Origin: Streptomyces sp. NBC_00370
GTDB lineage: Bacteria > Actinomycetota > Actinomycetes > Streptomycetales > Streptomycetaceae
NCBI RefSeq assembly: GCF_036084755.1
Contig: NZ_CP107968.1
Coordinates: 2,672,501 to 2,736,500 of the forward strand
Length of the DNA stretch: 64,000 nt
Direction: 5' to 3'
Shown: positions 1 through 9,345 of the stretch, one piece after another
Layout: each line of letters opens with the position of its first letter
Position numbering within the stretch: the first letter of the stretch is position 1
The notes under the pieces: model-generated
Database searches by the model: none
Told to the model about the DNA's origin: nothing
Seen by the model: the letters and a program-made list of their open reading frames with translations, nothing else
Made by a program: the position numbers and the translations under genes

Positions 1-1824
1 TGGGACCGCTCCTGGGACCCGCTGCTCGCGCAGGACAGGGACGGCGTCCTGGTCAACCGGCTGAACACCACGCCGGACGGCCAGTTCCAGACGTACGCGA
101 CGGAGACCGGCGCCTACATCCGCGACCACTTCTTCGGCGACGACCAGCGGCTGCGCGCCATGGTCGAGAACATGACCGACGAGCAGATCCTGCACCTGGG
201 CCGCGGCGGTCACGACCACCAGAAGGTCTACGCGGCGTACGCGGCGGCCAAGGCCCACAAGGGCCAGCCGACGGTGATCCTGGCGCAGACCGTCAAGGGC
301 TGGACGCTCGGGCCGAACTTCGAGGGCCGTAACGCGACCCACCAGATGAAGAAGCTCACGGCCGACGACCTCAAGCGCTTCCGTGACCGGCTGCACCTGC
401 CGATCGCCGACAAGGAGCTGGAGGGCGGCGCGCCGCCGTACTACCACCCGGGCCGGGACTCGGAAGAGATCCAGTACATGCACGACCGCCGCAAGTCCCT
501 CGGCGGGTACGTACCGACGCGTGTCGTACGGGCGAAGCCGCTGGCCCTGCCGGCGGACAAGACCTACGCGGCGGTGAAGAAGGGCTCGGGCCAGCAGTCG
601 ATCGCGACGACCATGGCCTTCGTCCGGCTGCTCAAGGACCTCATGCGGGACAAGGAGATCGGCAAGCGGTTCGTGCTGATCGCCCCCGACGAGTACCGCA
701 CGTTCGGCATGGACTCGTTCTTCCCGAGCGCCAAGATCTACAACCCGCTGGGCCAGCAGTACGAGTCGGTCGACCGCGAGCTGCTGCTGTCGTACAAGGA
801 GTCGCCGACGGGCCAGATGCTGCACGACGGCATCTCGGAGGCCGGCTGTACGGCTTCGCTGGTGGCAGCGGGTTCCGCGTACGCCACGCACGGCGAGCCG
901 CTGATCCCGGTGTACGTCTTCTACTCGATGTTCGGTTTCCAGCGCACCGGCGACCAGTTCTGGCAGATGGCGGACCAGCTGTCGCGCGGCTTCGTCCTGG
1001 GCGCGACGGCGGGACGGACCACGCTGACCGGTGAGGGCCTGCAGCACGCGGACGGCCACTCGCAGCTGCTGGCGTCGACCAACCCGGCGTGCGTCGCCTA
1101 CGACCCGGCCTACGGGTACGAGATCGCGTACATCGTCAAGGACGGGCTGCGCCGGATGTACGGCCCCGACGCCTACGGTCCGGACAGCGAGAACATCTTC
1201 TACTACCTGACGGTCTACAACGAGCCGATCCAGCACCCGGCCGAGCCCGCCGACGTGGACGCCGAGGGCATCGTCAAGGGCATCCACCGGCTCAGCGGCG
1301 CGGCCGGCGGCTCCATCCCGGCGCAGATCATGGCGTCGGGCGTCGCGGTGCCGTGGGCGATCGAGGCCCAGCGGATCCTCGCCGAGGACTGGAACGTCAA
1401 GGCCGACGTCTGGTCGGCGACGTCCTGGAACGAGCTGCGCCGCGAGGCCGTCGAGGTGGAGCGGCACAACCTGCTCCACCCGGAGGAGGAGCAGCGCGTC
1501 CCGTACGTGACGCGGAAGCTGTCGGGCGCCGAGGGCCCGTTCGTCGCGGTCTCCGACTGGATGCGTTCGGTGCCGGACCAGATCGCCCGCTGGGTGCCGG
1601 GTCCTTACCAGTCGCTGGGCGCCGACGGGTTCGGCTTCGCCGACACCCGGGGTGCCGCGCGGCGCTTCTTCCACATCGACGCGCAGTCGATCGTCCTCGG
1701 TGTGCTCACGGAGCTGGCGAAGGAAGGCAAGATCGACCGGTCGGCACTGAAGCAGGCGCTGGACCGCTACCAGCTGCTCGACGTGTCGGCGGCCCACCCG
1801 GGCGCCGCGGGCGGCGACGCGTAA
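1..1824 (+). CDS. aceE: Pyruvate dehydrogenase E1 component, C-terminal 607 residues (5' end outside window)
   Basis: The reading frame is open from the first base, so the start lies upstream of the window. The product is the homodimeric, thiamine-diphosphate-dependent E1 of the pyruvate dehydrogenase complex, which decarboxylates pyruvate and acetylates the E2 lipoyl groups. The visible part includes the end of the N-terminal TPP-binding half (motif [18 protein letters not shown]) and the central and C-terminal transketolase-like domains ([53 protein letters not shown]). Full-length relatives are about 900 residues, so roughly a third is missing. A strong hairpin follows the TAA stop. No pdhA/pdhB-type splitting is seen. 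The family call is secure. Confidence 0.97.
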   Translation, partial: WDRSWDPLLAQDRDGVLVNRLNTTPDGQFQTYATETGAYIRDHFFGDDQRLRAMVENMTDEQILHLGRGGHDHQKVYAAYAAAKAHKGQPTVILAQTVKGWTLGPNFEGRNATHQMKKLTADDLKRFRDRLHLPIADKELEGGAPPYYHPGRDSEEIQYMHDRRKSLGGYVPTRVVRAKPLALPADKTYAAVKKGSGQQSIATTMAFVRLLKDLMRDKEIGKRFVLIAPDEYRTFGMDSFFPSAKIYNPLGQQYESVDRELLLSYKESPTGQMLHDGISEAGCTASLVAAGSAYATHGEPLIPVYVFYSMFGFQRTGDQFWQMADQLSRGFVLGATAGRTTLTGEGLQHADGHSQLLASTNPACVAYDPAYGYEIAYIVKDGLRRMYGPDAYGPDSENIFYYLTVYNEPIQHPAEPADVDAEGIVKGIHRLSGAAGGSIPAQIMASGVAVPWAIEAQRILAEDWNVKADVWSATSWNELRREAVEVERHNLLHPEEEQRVPYVTRKLSGAEGPFVAVSDWMRSVPDQIARWVPGPYQSLGADGFGFADTRGAARRFFHIDAQSIVLGVLTELAKEGKIDRSALKQALDRYQLLDVSAAHPGAAGGDA

Positions 1825-1851
1825 CAGCGCGCAGGTCACCGGAGTGACGGA

Positions 1852-1883
1852 GGGCGGCGGAACCCCGAGGGGGCTCCGCCGCC
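1852..1883 (+). terminator. Hairpin terminator after aceE
   Basis: An inverted repeat with a GC-rich stem (GGGCGGCGGA paired with TCCGCCGCCC plus a CCCC/GGGG extension) lies 27 bases after the aceE stop. There is no strong T-run, which is usual for Streptomyces terminators. The rest of the gap to the next gene (to position 2030) shows no other feature. Confidence 0.7.
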
Positions 1884-2030
1884 CTTCTCCGCATCACCCT
1901 TGCTCAGGCCCGTCGCCGGAACGGACTCTCTCCGGCGTCGCGCGCGGTCCTGCCCGGCCCGCGACCGCTTCCGGCCGCGTGAGCGGGGGGCTCTGCGCGT
2001 ACGGGCCTTCCGCACCCCGACTACCCCGCT

Positions 2031-2426
2031 TCAGCTCTCCCAGACCTTGAAGGCCCGGACCCGGTACGGCGAGTGCGGGACCCAGGTGCCGCCGCCGGGG
2101 TACGTCTCGAACTCGCCGGTCTCCGCGCACTCCGCCGACTGGTAGGTGGTGACGGGCCGTCCGGTGCGGTTGACCAGGGACTGCGCCGAGGTGCCCGGCG
2201 GCAGGGGTACGCAGCTCTCGATGCCGGTGTCGGCCAGTTCATGGGTCCGCCGGACGCCGGTGAAGTCGCCCTGGTCCCAGAGGCACAGCTCGCCCGGTGC
2301 GCACGCCCCGAGCCGGGGAGGTGCGGCGGCCACGGCCGTGGCCGCCGTCTGCGGCAGCAGTCCGGCTGCCGCGAGGGCGAAGGCGACGGCGAGCGCGCCG
2401 AGGGTGGTGGTGATGGTCGTACGCAT
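2031..2426 (-). CDS. Secreted cysteine-containing protein, peptidase inhibitor I36-like
   Basis: The 131-residue product starts with a Sec signal peptide (basic start, hydrophobic stretch at about residues 8-33 with Ala-rich cleavage region). The mature part, of about 95 residues, contains four Cys and the arrangement ACAPGELCLWDQGDFTG followed by a YQSAECAET segment. That pattern is typical of the short beta-crystallin-like peptidase inhibitor I36 (SMI/SmpI) family secreted by Streptomyces. Members bind extracellular metalloproteases or have unknown targets; the specific role here is an inference. It is monocistronic, read leftward toward aceE. The Cys pairs probably form disulfides outside the cell. 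Confidence 0.65.
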   Translation of the reverse strand: MRTTITTTLGALAVAFALAAAGLLPQTAATAVAAAPPRLGACAPGELCLWDQGDFTGVRRTHELADTGIESCVPLPPGTSAQSLVNRTGRPVTTYQSAECAETGEFETYPGGGTWVPHSPYRVRAFKVWES

Positions 2427-2528
2427 AGGAATCGGCCCCCGTGAATCGGTCAGGTTTTCGTTGCCACCACTCTGACCTGCGACGGACCGGCTGCGGAAGA
2501 TCCACCGGGGATGCCCACCCGGATAGGC

Positions 2529-2562
2529 GACAGCCCTGCCGGAACGTTCCGGCAGGGCTGTC
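2529..2562. terminator. Perfect 34-bp palindrome, probable terminator for the MFS gene
   Basis: Positions 2529-2545 are the exact reverse complement of 2546-2562, with arms of 17 bases and no separate loop. It lies 40 bases beyond the stop of the leftward MFS gene and upstream of the I36-like gene. Its symmetry lets it act on either strand. No T-run is visible. Confidence 0.65.
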
Positions 2563-2602
2563 GTATGTGAGGAATTGACGTCGGGTCAGCTCCGGGTTGA
2601 CG

Positions 2603-4210
2603 TCAGATGTGCGCCGCTCCGCCCGCGGCGTCCGCGTTCTCGCCGCGCTTCGTCAGCAGCGCGACAAAGACCGCGACGGTCGCCACGATGCCGGCGACGA
2701 GGCAGGCCAGACCCATGCCCGACATGAAGGTGTCGTGCGCGACGGACGTGATCTTCGCGGCGACCTCGGCCGGCATGCCCTTCTGCACCGGGGCGATACC
2801 GACCTGGACGGCCTCGGCCGCCTGGCCCGACTGCGCGCCGTTGAGCGGGGGAAGGCCCGCCTTGGCCCAGTTGCCCGGCAGTTCGCTGGAGACCCGCGAC
2901 GCCATCACGGCGCCGAGCACCGCGGTGCCGAGGCTGCCGCCGATCTGCATGGCGGACTGCTGCAGACCGCCCGCGACGCCGGACAGCTCCATCGGGGCGT
3001 TGCCGACGATGACTTCGGTCGCGCCGACCATGACGGGGGCGAGGCCGAGGCCGAGCAGCGCGAACCAGATCGACATCTCGACCGTGCCCGTGTCGACCTT
3101 CAGCGTCGACATGCCGAACATGGCGACGGCGGTGAAGATCATGCCGCCCGCCAGGGGTATCCGCGGGCCCACCTTCGTGATCACCATGCCGGCGAGCGGC
3201 GAGGCGACGATCATCATGCCGGTGAGCGGCAGCAGATGGAGACCCGCGTCGACCGCCTTCATACCGTGCACGTTCTGCAGGTAGAACGTCACGAAGAAGA
3301 GCCCGCCGAGGAAGGCGACGGCCATCAGCACCATCAGCACGACACCGGCCGACAGCGGTACGGAACGGAAGAGCGCCAGCGGGATGAGGGGTTCCTTGAC
3401 CCTGGTCTCCCAGAAGGCGAAGAGTCCGAAGCAGACCAGCGAGACGACGATGAACGTCCAGGTCAGCAGGTCACCCCAACCCCAGGTCGGGGCCTTGATG
3501 ATGGCCCAGACGAGACAGAACATGGCGACGGAGAGCAGCGCGATGCCGAGGATGTCGAAGGACTTCGGAGCGTTCTCCGCGCGGTGGTCCTTGAGGATCA
3601 GCAGACCGAGCACCAGCGCGAGCGCGCCGACCGGGACGTTGATGAAGAACACGGACTGCCAGCTGACGTGCTCGACCAGCAGCCCGCCGAGCAGCGGCCC
3701 GGCGGCGGTGGACACGCCGATGACCATGCCCCAGATGCCGATGGCCATGTTGAGCTTCTCGGCCGGGAAGGTGGCACGCAGCAGGCCGAGCGCCGCCGGC
3801 ATCAGCAGCGCGCCGAAGAGGCCCTGGAAGACGCGGAAGACAATCACCAGGGTGATGCTGTGGGAGAGGCCGATGGCCCCGGAGGCGGCGGCGAAGCCGG
3901 TGACGCCGATGAGGAAGGTCTGGCGGTGGCCGAAGCGGTCACCGAGCTTGCCCGCGGTGATCAGCGCCACCGCGAGTGCGAGGAAGTATCCGTTGGTGAT
4001 CCATTGGACATCCGCGAAGGACGCGCCGAGGTCCTTCTGGATGGCTGGGTTCGCGATCGCGACGATGGTGCCGTCGAGCGCCACCATCATGACGCCGATG
4101 GCCACGGAGAAGAGCGTCAGCCAGGGGTGGCCGCGCAGTCCCTTGGAAGGCGCCGAAGCCGGGGATTCCGGGGACTGTGGCGCCTGTTCGACGGTGGTCT
4201 GACTAGTCAT
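2603..4210 (-). CDS. MFS drug exporter, DHA2 (EmrB/QacA) family, 14 TM
   Basis: The 535-residue protein has the length and hydrophobic pattern of 14-TM DHA2 proton antiporters, which export drugs or other small hydrophobic compounds. Visible markers are a cytoplasmic proline-rich N-terminus (about residues 1-25), MVALDGTIVAIANPAIQKDL in TM1, GKLGDRFGHRQTFLIG after TM2 (motif A, G-x-L-x-D-R-x-G), and SGVAGGLQQSAMQIGGSLGT late in the protein. It is divergent from a TetR regulator whose predicted operator overlaps this promoter, so drug-inducible derepression is likely. The ATG coincides with the predicted transcription start, suggesting a leaderless message. The substrate cannot be told from sequence. 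Confidence 0.93.
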   Translation of the reverse strand: MTSQTTVEQAPQSPESPASAPSKGLRGHPWLTLFSVAIGVMMVALDGTIVAIANPAIQKDLGASFADVQWITNGYFLALAVALITAGKLGDRFGHRQTFLIGVTGFAAASGAIGLSHSITLVIVFRVFQGLFGALLMPAALGLLRATFPAEKLNMAIGIWGMVIGVSTAAGPLLGGLLVEHVSWQSVFFINVPVGALALVLGLLILKDHRAENAPKSFDILGIALLSVAMFCLVWAIIKAPTWGWGDLLTWTFIVVSLVCFGLFAFWETRVKEPLIPLALFRSVPLSAGVVLMVLMAVAFLGGLFFVTFYLQNVHGMKAVDAGLHLLPLTGMMIVASPLAGMVITKVGPRIPLAGGMIFTAVAMFGMSTLKVDTGTVEMSIWFALLGLGLAPVMVGATEVIVGNAPMELSGVAGGLQQSAMQIGGSLGTAVLGAVMASRVSSELPGNWAKAGLPPLNGAQSGQAAEAVQVGIAPVQKGMPAEVAAKITSVAHDTFMSGMGLACLVAGIVATVAVFVALLTKRGENADAAGGAAHI

Positions 4211-4272
4211 ACCGACAAGTTAGTGTCAGCCACTGACAGTTGACAAACCAATTCACAAGCCGGTAACTGTCA
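4210..4272. promoter_or_regulatory. Divergent promoter with nested TetR-type operator repeats
   Basis: TGTCAG-CCA-CTGACA (4224-4238) is a perfect inverted repeat. Its right arm overlaps TGACAGTT (4234-4241), which pairs with AACTGTCA (4265-4272). Leftward, TTGTCA (4246-4241) and TAACTT (4222-4217), separated by 18 bp, form a promoter that would start at about 4210, the ATG of the MFS gene. Rightward, TTGACA (4240-4245) with a weak TAACTG (4264-4269) could serve the tetR gene. The operator sits in the spacers of both, the expected layout for repression and autoregulation. Confidence 0.6.
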
Positions 4273-4339
4273 TGTAGCTCACATGTCACGCACAGGTACG
4301 CTGATCAGGGGAAAAGCAGACCGGAATGAGGCTCAGGTA

Positions 4340-5017
4340 GTGACTGTCGGGCAGCCTGTAGGGCTGCGCGCCCGCAAGAAGCAGCGCACTCGCGACGCCC
4401 TGCTGCGCGCCGCGCTCGAATTCTTCACCACCCGCGGGTACGAACAGACAACGGTCGATGAAATCGCCGATGCCGTCGAGGTCTCGCAGCGTACGTTCTT
4501 CCGCTACTTCGCCAGCAAGGAGGAGGTCGCCTTCGACGTCGTCTCGACGGTCGAGGGGGAGTTCGTCGCGGCGCTGCGGCAACGGCCCGCCCACGAGGGC
4601 CCGTTCGAGGCGATGCGCAACGCCGTCGCCGTCGGCTGGGACCGCGTGGACGAGGCGATCATGGCCGTCGTCCCGGTCGAGCTGTACATGCGGACGTACC
4701 AGATGATCGAGTCGACGCCCGCGCTGCTCGCCATCCATCTGCGCCGCGCCAGCGTGCTGGAGGACGAGATCGCCCGGCTCGTCGCCGACCGCGCGGGTCT
4801 CGACATGGACACCGATCCGCGGCCACGGGTCGCCGTCGCCGCCTTCACCGGCGTGCTCAGACTGGCGGGCCGGCTCTGGGGACAGGGCAGCGATCCGAGT
4901 CTGGAGGCGCTGCGCGCGCTGACGGAGGGTTATCTGGACCAGCTGGCCCCCTCGCTCACCGGCGAGTGGGGACATGCCCGGCCGAAGCCGTATATGCGCG
5001 GCGGACAGGCGTCGTAG
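4340..5017 (+). CDS. TetR family regulator, likely repressor of the adjacent MFS exporter
   Basis: The product has a TetR N-terminal helix-turn-helix (RDALLRAALEFFTTRGYEQT then VDEIADAVEVSQRTFFRYF, KEE) and an all-helical C-terminal ligand domain of the AcrR/MftR-like type. I chose the GTG at 4340 (225 residues) because a GAGG ribosome-binding site lies 9 bases upstream and the predicted promoter is at 4240-4269. An in-frame ATG at 4283 would add 19 residues but has no ribosome-binding site and lies almost at the predicted transcription start. Divergence from the exporter and the shared palindromes make local control likely. The inducer is unknown. Confidence 0.9.
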   Translation: MTVGQPVGLRARKKQRTRDALLRAALEFFTTRGYEQTTVDEIADAVEVSQRTFFRYFASKEEVAFDVVSTVEGEFVAALRQRPAHEGPFEAMRNAVAVGWDRVDEAIMAVVPVELYMRTYQMIESTPALLAIHLRRASVLEDEIARLVADRAGLDMDTDPRPRVAVAAFTGVLRLAGRLWGQGSDPSLEALRALTEGYLDQLAPSLTGEWGHARPKPYMRGGQAS

Positions 5018-5105
5018 CGTTACCGTCGGTTCATTCCCACGTATGCCGTGATCTGCTTCACCCTTGTCGTGAGGGGTGCCACGTGTCTTCTAGGGTGGTC
5101 TGTCA

Positions 5106-6323
5106 GTGACTTCCTTCAGCCCCACCTCCGCCCTCACCGTGTGGCGCACCCTGCTCGCGCTCGCCGTGGTGTTCGTGATGCTGGCAACGACCGGCTGGAC
5201 CGCTGTACAGCAGCAACGCGGCCCTGGTGAACCCTTGGAGGCCGCCTTGGCCGCGTGGCGCAGGGCGACGGCCGGCGGCAGCCAGCGGCTGCCCGACCCC
5301 GCCGCCCCGCCGAAGCGCCTCGCGGCCTTCTTCGGCTCCCTGACCGCCGCCGAACAGACACGACTCGCCGACCGCTTCCCGCTGGTCGTCGGCAATCTCA
5401 ACGGCGCTCCCGTCACCCTGCGCTACCGCGCCAACCGGCGCGCCCTCGACCAGGCACGCAGGATCGAGACGCGCCGGATGCGCGACGCGAGGCTGTCGGC
5501 CGACGGCCGCAGCGACGCCGGGCGCACGATGCGCCGCTACGAGTCGCTGCTGCGCGGCAAGCGGCAGATCCTCGCCTTCGACCCCTCCGGCAAGGGCCGG
5601 GCCGCCGAGGTCTTCGGGGACCTGGACAGCGCCCGGCGCGTCTCGGTCGTTGTCCCCGGTGTCGACACGGACCTGCTGTCGTTCGAGAAGTTCAACGACA
5701 AGAAGTACACGGCGCCCGTGGGCATGGCCGAGTCGCTGTACGCGGCCGAGCGCGCCGCGGCGCCCGACACGCACACCGCCGTGATCGCCTGGGGCGACTA
5801 CACCGCGCCCGCCGGGCTCGGCATGGACGCGGCCACCGGCAAGCTCGCGGAGAACGGCGCGGTACGGCTGTCGGCGCTCACCGGCGCGCTGCCTGGCCGG
5901 TCGAGCGTCTCGCTGTTCTGCCACAGCTACGGCTCCGTGGTGTGCGGCGTGGCGGCCGACCAGCTGCCGTCCAGGGTCGCCGACGTGGCCGTGGCCGGCA
6001 GCCCGGGGATGCGGGTGGCGGACGCCCGCCAGTTGCACACCGACGCCCGGGTCTGGGCCATGCGCGACAGCGACGACTGGATCGAGGACGTGCCGCACCT
6101 GGACTTCGCCGGGCTCGGCCACGGCGCCGACCCGATGGCACGCGGCTTCGGCGCCCGGGTCATCTCGGCGGCCGGCGCGCGTGGTCACGGCGGCTACTTC
6201 GAACCCGGTACGGAGAGCGTCGGCAACTTCGCCGAGATCGGCGTCGGCGCGTACGCGGCGGTGACATGTGCCCACGGAGGCAGCGCGTGCCGCAGTGGAA
6301 TCCGTGGTGCGGGAGAGAGCTGA
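5106..6323 (+). CDS. Alpha/beta hydrolase of the DUF1023 type, N-terminally anchored
   Basis: The 405-residue product begins with a short cytoplasmic tail and one hydrophobic segment (about residues 11-31), so the rest is probably outside the membrane. The C-terminal half has the DUF1023 alpha/beta-hydrolase signature: FCHSYGSVVCGVAA carries the nucleophile elbow (HSYGS), DSDDWIEDVP follows, and GARGHGGYFEPGT may carry the catalytic His. A paralogue lies at 8260-9303, sharing long conserved blocks. The substrate is unknown; lipase or esterase activity is only a family-level guess. The start is a GTG with a weak ribosome-binding site just upstream. Confidence 0.85.
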   Translation: MTSFSPTSALTVWRTLLALAVVFVMLATTGWTAVQQQRGPGEPLEAALAAWRRATAGGSQRLPDPAAPPKRLAAFFGSLTAAEQTRLADRFPLVVGNLNGAPVTLRYRANRRALDQARRIETRRMRDARLSADGRSDAGRTMRRYESLLRGKRQILAFDPSGKGRAAEVFGDLDSARRVSVVVPGVDTDLLSFEKFNDKKYTAPVGMAESLYAAERAAAPDTHTAVIAWGDYTAPAGLGMDAATGKLAENGAVRLSALTGALPGRSSVSLFCHSYGSVVCGVAADQLPSRVADVAVAGSPGMRVADARQLHTDARVWAMRDSDDWIEDVPHLDFAGLGHGADPMARGFGARVISAAGARGHGGYFEPGTESVGNFAEIGVGAYAAVTCAHGGSACRSGIRGAGES

Positions 6324-6386
6324 CGCGCGTAGATTTTCCTGCTTCGGCAGCAGACGCGCGGGCGCACGCCGCCTAAGATGCACCAC

Positions 6387-7295
6387 ATGGGTGATGTGCT
6401 GGCCGGAATTCATACCACCTGGGAGTTCGAGGGCGACTCCGTGCTCGTCCGCTTCGAAAGAGGGATACGCACGCCGAAGCTCCTCCAGACCCTCCGCGAA
6501 CGCCGCATCCCCCACAAGGCGTTGTCGTCGGTCACCCTCTCCCCGGGCAAACGCGGAACCGTCGTACTGCACGCCGTGCCACGGCCGGGCGCCGACCCGC
6601 TGATGGACGCGGCGGCGGGGCAGCTCAAGGAGAGCTGCGACCCGTACCGGCTGGTGGTCCCCGCGGGGCGCGAGACGCTCGCCGAGTACTACGCCGACGA
6701 GCTGCGGGCCGTGCTCACCAGGACCGCCGGGTCGGCGGACCCGGGTACGGACGAGCCTGAGCCCGCCGAGCGCTATCTGGTGACGGCGCCCGAAGCGCCG
6801 CTGCTGTTCAAGGCGTACGACGGCAAGGCCTCCTTCGACGGCAGCCGGGTCACCTTCCGGTGGTTCTGGACGGGCGCCTCGTCCGCCAAGTGGAAAGCCG
6901 GCGACCAGAGTTTCCACGTCGCCGAACTGCGCGGGGTCGAGTGGCGCTCCCCCGAGGTCTTCGACGGCCATCTGCGGCTGCTGCGGCGCGGCGACGGCGA
7001 GGCGGACGCGCCGGACCCCGAACGGCCGGGCCAGGCCGACCACGACCCGGCGGCGGTGGTGTTCGGGCTCGGCTACGGCCCCGTCCACGAGTCGCTGCCG
7101 TTCGCCGCCGCCGTACTGGCCGCCGTACGGGGCGCGGGCCGCAGCCCGGTGCCCGTCCCCGCGACGGCGGGCAACGCGCGCGGCCCCGCCGCTGTCGCCG
7201 AGCGGATCCGGCATCTGGGCGAGCTGCACCGGGCGGGGCTCGTGACGGACGCCGAGTTCAGCGCGAAGAAGGCCGAACTGCTCGCCGAGCTGTGA
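6387..7295 (+). CDS. DUF4429 protein with C-terminal SHOCT domain
   Basis: Two repeats resembling DUF4429 modules are visible. The first is about residues 1-100 (GVHTTWEFEGD-like opening, RRIPHKALSSVTLSPG). The second is about residues 125-235 (FKAYDGKASFDGSRVTF, followed by a FHVAELRGVEWRSPEVFDGH strand region). The last 32 residues (ERIRHLGELHRAGLVTDAEF) form a SHOCT helix-turn-helix, a short domain usually at protein ends and thought to mediate oligomerisation. There is no signal peptide, so it is probably cytoplasmic. An ATG three codons upstream (6378) is also possible. The function of this Streptomyces family is unknown. Confidence 0.8.
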   Translation: MGDVLAGIHTTWEFEGDSVLVRFERGIRTPKLLQTLRERRIPHKALSSVTLSPGKRGTVVLHAVPRPGADPLMDAAAGQLKESCDPYRLVVPAGRETLAEYYADELRAVLTRTAGSADPGTDEPEPAERYLVTAPEAPLLFKAYDGKASFDGSRVTFRWFWTGASSAKWKAGDQSFHVAELRGVEWRSPEVFDGHLRLLRRGDGEADAPDPERPGQADHDPAAVVFGLGYGPVHESLPFAAAVLAAVRGAGRSPVPVPATAGNARGPAAVAERIRHLGELHRAGLVTDAEFSAKKAELLAEL

Positions 7296-7460
7296 CGCGT
7301 ACGAGCCGTGGAGCGTGGCCATGGAGCGTACGCGCCGTGACGCGTAGCACCTGGGTACGACGGCGGGACCGGGTCTCCCGGATGAGGCGGGGGCGCGGCG
7401 CCTTGCCTAGGCTGGGCAGGCCATGACTCCGGTCCGGACCCCGCAGCTGAGGAAGCCCCT

Positions 7461-8141
7461 TTGACCATTCGCGTGATCATCGTCGACGACCAGGCCATGG
7501 TGCGCGCCGGTTTCGCCGCGCTGCTGTCGGCGCAGGCCGACATCGACGTGGTGGGCGAGGCGCCGGACGGCAGGCGCGGCATCGAGGTCAGCCGTGCCAC
7601 CCACCCGGACGTGGTGCTGATGGACGTGCGGATGCCGGAGCTGGACGGACTCGCCGCCGCACGGGAGCTGTTGGACCCGCCGGCCGGGGTGGTCCATCTG
7701 CCGAAGGTGCTGATGCTGACCACCTTCGACGTGGACGACTACGTCTACGAGGCGCTGCGCGCCGGCGCCTCGGGCTTTCTGCTGAAGGACGCGCCGCCCG
7801 CCGATCTGATCGCCGCCGTACGGGTCGTGGCGGCCGGTGACGCGCTGCTCGCGCCGTCCGTGACCCGGCGGCTGATCGCGGACTTCACCCAGCGGCGCCC
7901 CGTCCAGCGCAAGGACCCGGCCCTGCGGCTGCACGGCCTCACCCCGCGCGAGACCGAGGTGCTGGAGCTGATCGCCAGGGGGCTCTCCAACCTGGAGATC
8001 GCCGCCGATCTGGTGGTCGCCGAGCAGACGGTGAAGACCCATGTCGGCCGGGTCCTGGCCAAGCTGGATCTGCGGGACCGCGCCCAGGCCGTCGTGTTCG
8101 CCTACGAGTCGGGACTGGTCACCCCCGGCGCCGCGAACTGA
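7461..8141 (+). CDS. NarL/FixJ-family response regulator, no adjacent kinase
   Basis: The 226-residue product has an N-terminal receiver domain with the acidic pair in VIIVDDQAM, the phospho-acceptor Asp in VVLMDVRMPELDG, the switch Thr in MLTTFD and Lys in FLLKDAPP. A LuxR-type DNA-binding domain follows (LTPRETEVLELIARGLSNLE, then VAEQTVKTHVGRVLAKLDL). The start appears to be TTG with GAGGA about 8 bases upstream. No histidine kinase gene flanks it, which is unusual for this class. It lies between the two DUF1023 hydrolase genes, and whether it controls them is unknown. Terminal residues of the receiver show no obvious degeneration. Confidence 0.92.
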   Translation: MTIRVIIVDDQAMVRAGFAALLSAQADIDVVGEAPDGRRGIEVSRATHPDVVLMDVRMPELDGLAAARELLDPPAGVVHLPKVLMLTTFDVDDYVYEALRAGASGFLLKDAPPADLIAAVRVVAAGDALLAPSVTRRLIADFTQRRPVQRKDPALRLHGLTPRETEVLELIARGLSNLEIAADLVVAEQTVKTHVGRVLAKLDLRDRAQAVVFAYESGLVTPGAAN

Positions 8142-8259
8142 CCCTCCCCTACCCGGGTATCACCCGGCGGTTGGCTCCCCGGTGCGATGTCCGCGCCGGT
8201 GTCCTCTTCCTACCTTTCTGCCGCACGCCACGGACGAGCAGCGGAAGAAGGAGCAGGAC

Positions 8260-9303
8260 ATGCGCCGTCGCACGAGGACACTGGCCGCCGCCGTACTGAC
8301 GGCGATCGTGGTCGGGGGTACGGCCGGATGGGCCTTCACCGGCACGCAGACCCCGGTGACAGGCCCGCCTCCCGGGACTGCTTCATGGCGCGCCGACACC
8401 TCGCTCGGCAGGGCGCTCCCCGACCCCGTCACCTCGACGCCCCGTCAGACGGCCGCGTTCTTCGCGGACTTGACGGCCGCACAGCGGCAGCAGCTGGTAC
8501 GGCGGCACGCGTCGGTCGTCGGCAATCTCGACGGCGCGCCGCCCGCCCTGCGCTACGAGGCCAACGCCCTTGCCATCAGGGCCGGTCACGACCCGCGCTA
8601 CCGGCACCTGGCCGCTGCGGGCCGACAGATCCTGGCCTTCGACCCGCGCGGTCGCGGTCAAGTCGCCGAGGTGTTCGGCGACCTGACGAAGATTCAGCAT
8701 GTGTCGGTGGTGGTGCCGGGATCCGACATCGACGCGTCCACCTTCGACCGTACGAAGGACCGCGACGGCGCGCTGGCGGGGATGGCGCGCTCGCTGCGGG
8801 CCGCGACGGGAGACCGTACCGCCGTGGTCGCCTGGGCCGGTTATACGACGCCGGTGGGGCTGGGTCTCGACGCGGCGACCGGCCGGCTCGCCGACGCGGG
8901 CGCCGACCGGCTGACCCGGTTCACCCGGGGGCTCGAAGCGGCGGGCGTGGCGGAACCCGCGCTGTTCTGCCACAGCTACGGTTCGGTCGTCTGCGGCCTC
9001 GCCGCCCACGAGGTGCGCGTCAGCGACATCGTCGTGTTCGGCTCGCCCGGCATGCGGGCGCACAACGAGGCGCAGTTGCACACCCGCGCCCGGGTGTGGG
9101 CCGCCAAGGACCCGTCCGACTGGATCTCGAAGGTGCCCAACGTCGAACTGGCCGGGCTCGGCCACGGCGCCGACCCGACGGACCCGGACTTCGGCGCCCG
9201 CAGGGTCGACGCGTCGGACGCGCACGGGCACACCGGCTATCTGGCGCCGGGCACCGCGTCGCTCAGGGCCTTCGCGGCCATCGCCGAGGGGCACGTCCGA
9301 TGA
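8260..9303 (+). CDS. Secreted DUF1023-type alpha/beta hydrolase, paralogue of the 5106-6323 gene
   Basis: The 347-residue product has a signal peptide or anchor (RRRTRTLAAAVLTAIVVGGT) and then the same blocks as the protein at 5106-6323: RQILAFDPRGRGQVAEVFGD, VSVVVPGSDIDASTFD, AALFCHSYGSVVCG-like nucleophile elbow, DPSDWISKVPNVELAGLGHG and a GHTGYLAPGT segment. It lacks about 40 residues present near the N-terminus of the paralogue. The ATG was chosen because GAAGGAG lies just upstream; a longer open frame extends upstream but overlaps the response regulator gene and lacks a ribosome-binding site. Substrate unknown. Confidence 0.85.
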   Translation: MRRRTRTLAAAVLTAIVVGGTAGWAFTGTQTPVTGPPPGTASWRADTSLGRALPDPVTSTPRQTAAFFADLTAAQRQQLVRRHASVVGNLDGAPPALRYEANALAIRAGHDPRYRHLAAAGRQILAFDPRGRGQVAEVFGDLTKIQHVSVVVPGSDIDASTFDRTKDRDGALAGMARSLRAATGDRTAVVAWAGYTTPVGLGLDAATGRLADAGADRLTRFTRGLEAAGVAEPALFCHSYGSVVCGLAAHEVRVSDIVVFGSPGMRAHNEAQLHTRARVWAAKDPSDWISKVPNVELAGLGHGADPTDPDFGARRVDASDAHGHTGYLAPGTASLRAFAAIAEGHVR

Positions 9304-9345
9304 GGACGCCCCCCTCGCTCACCGGCCGGCTCGCCGTACCGGCCG

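Noticed and set aside
2597..4243. A 548-codon plus-strand frame opposite the MFS gene
   Set aside because: Its His/Asp/Arg-rich translation is typical of the complement of a membrane-protein gene.
5103..7322. A 739-codon open frame on the minus strand
   Set aside because: It covers the DUF1023 and DUF4429 genes on the other strand, has low-complexity composition and no family features.
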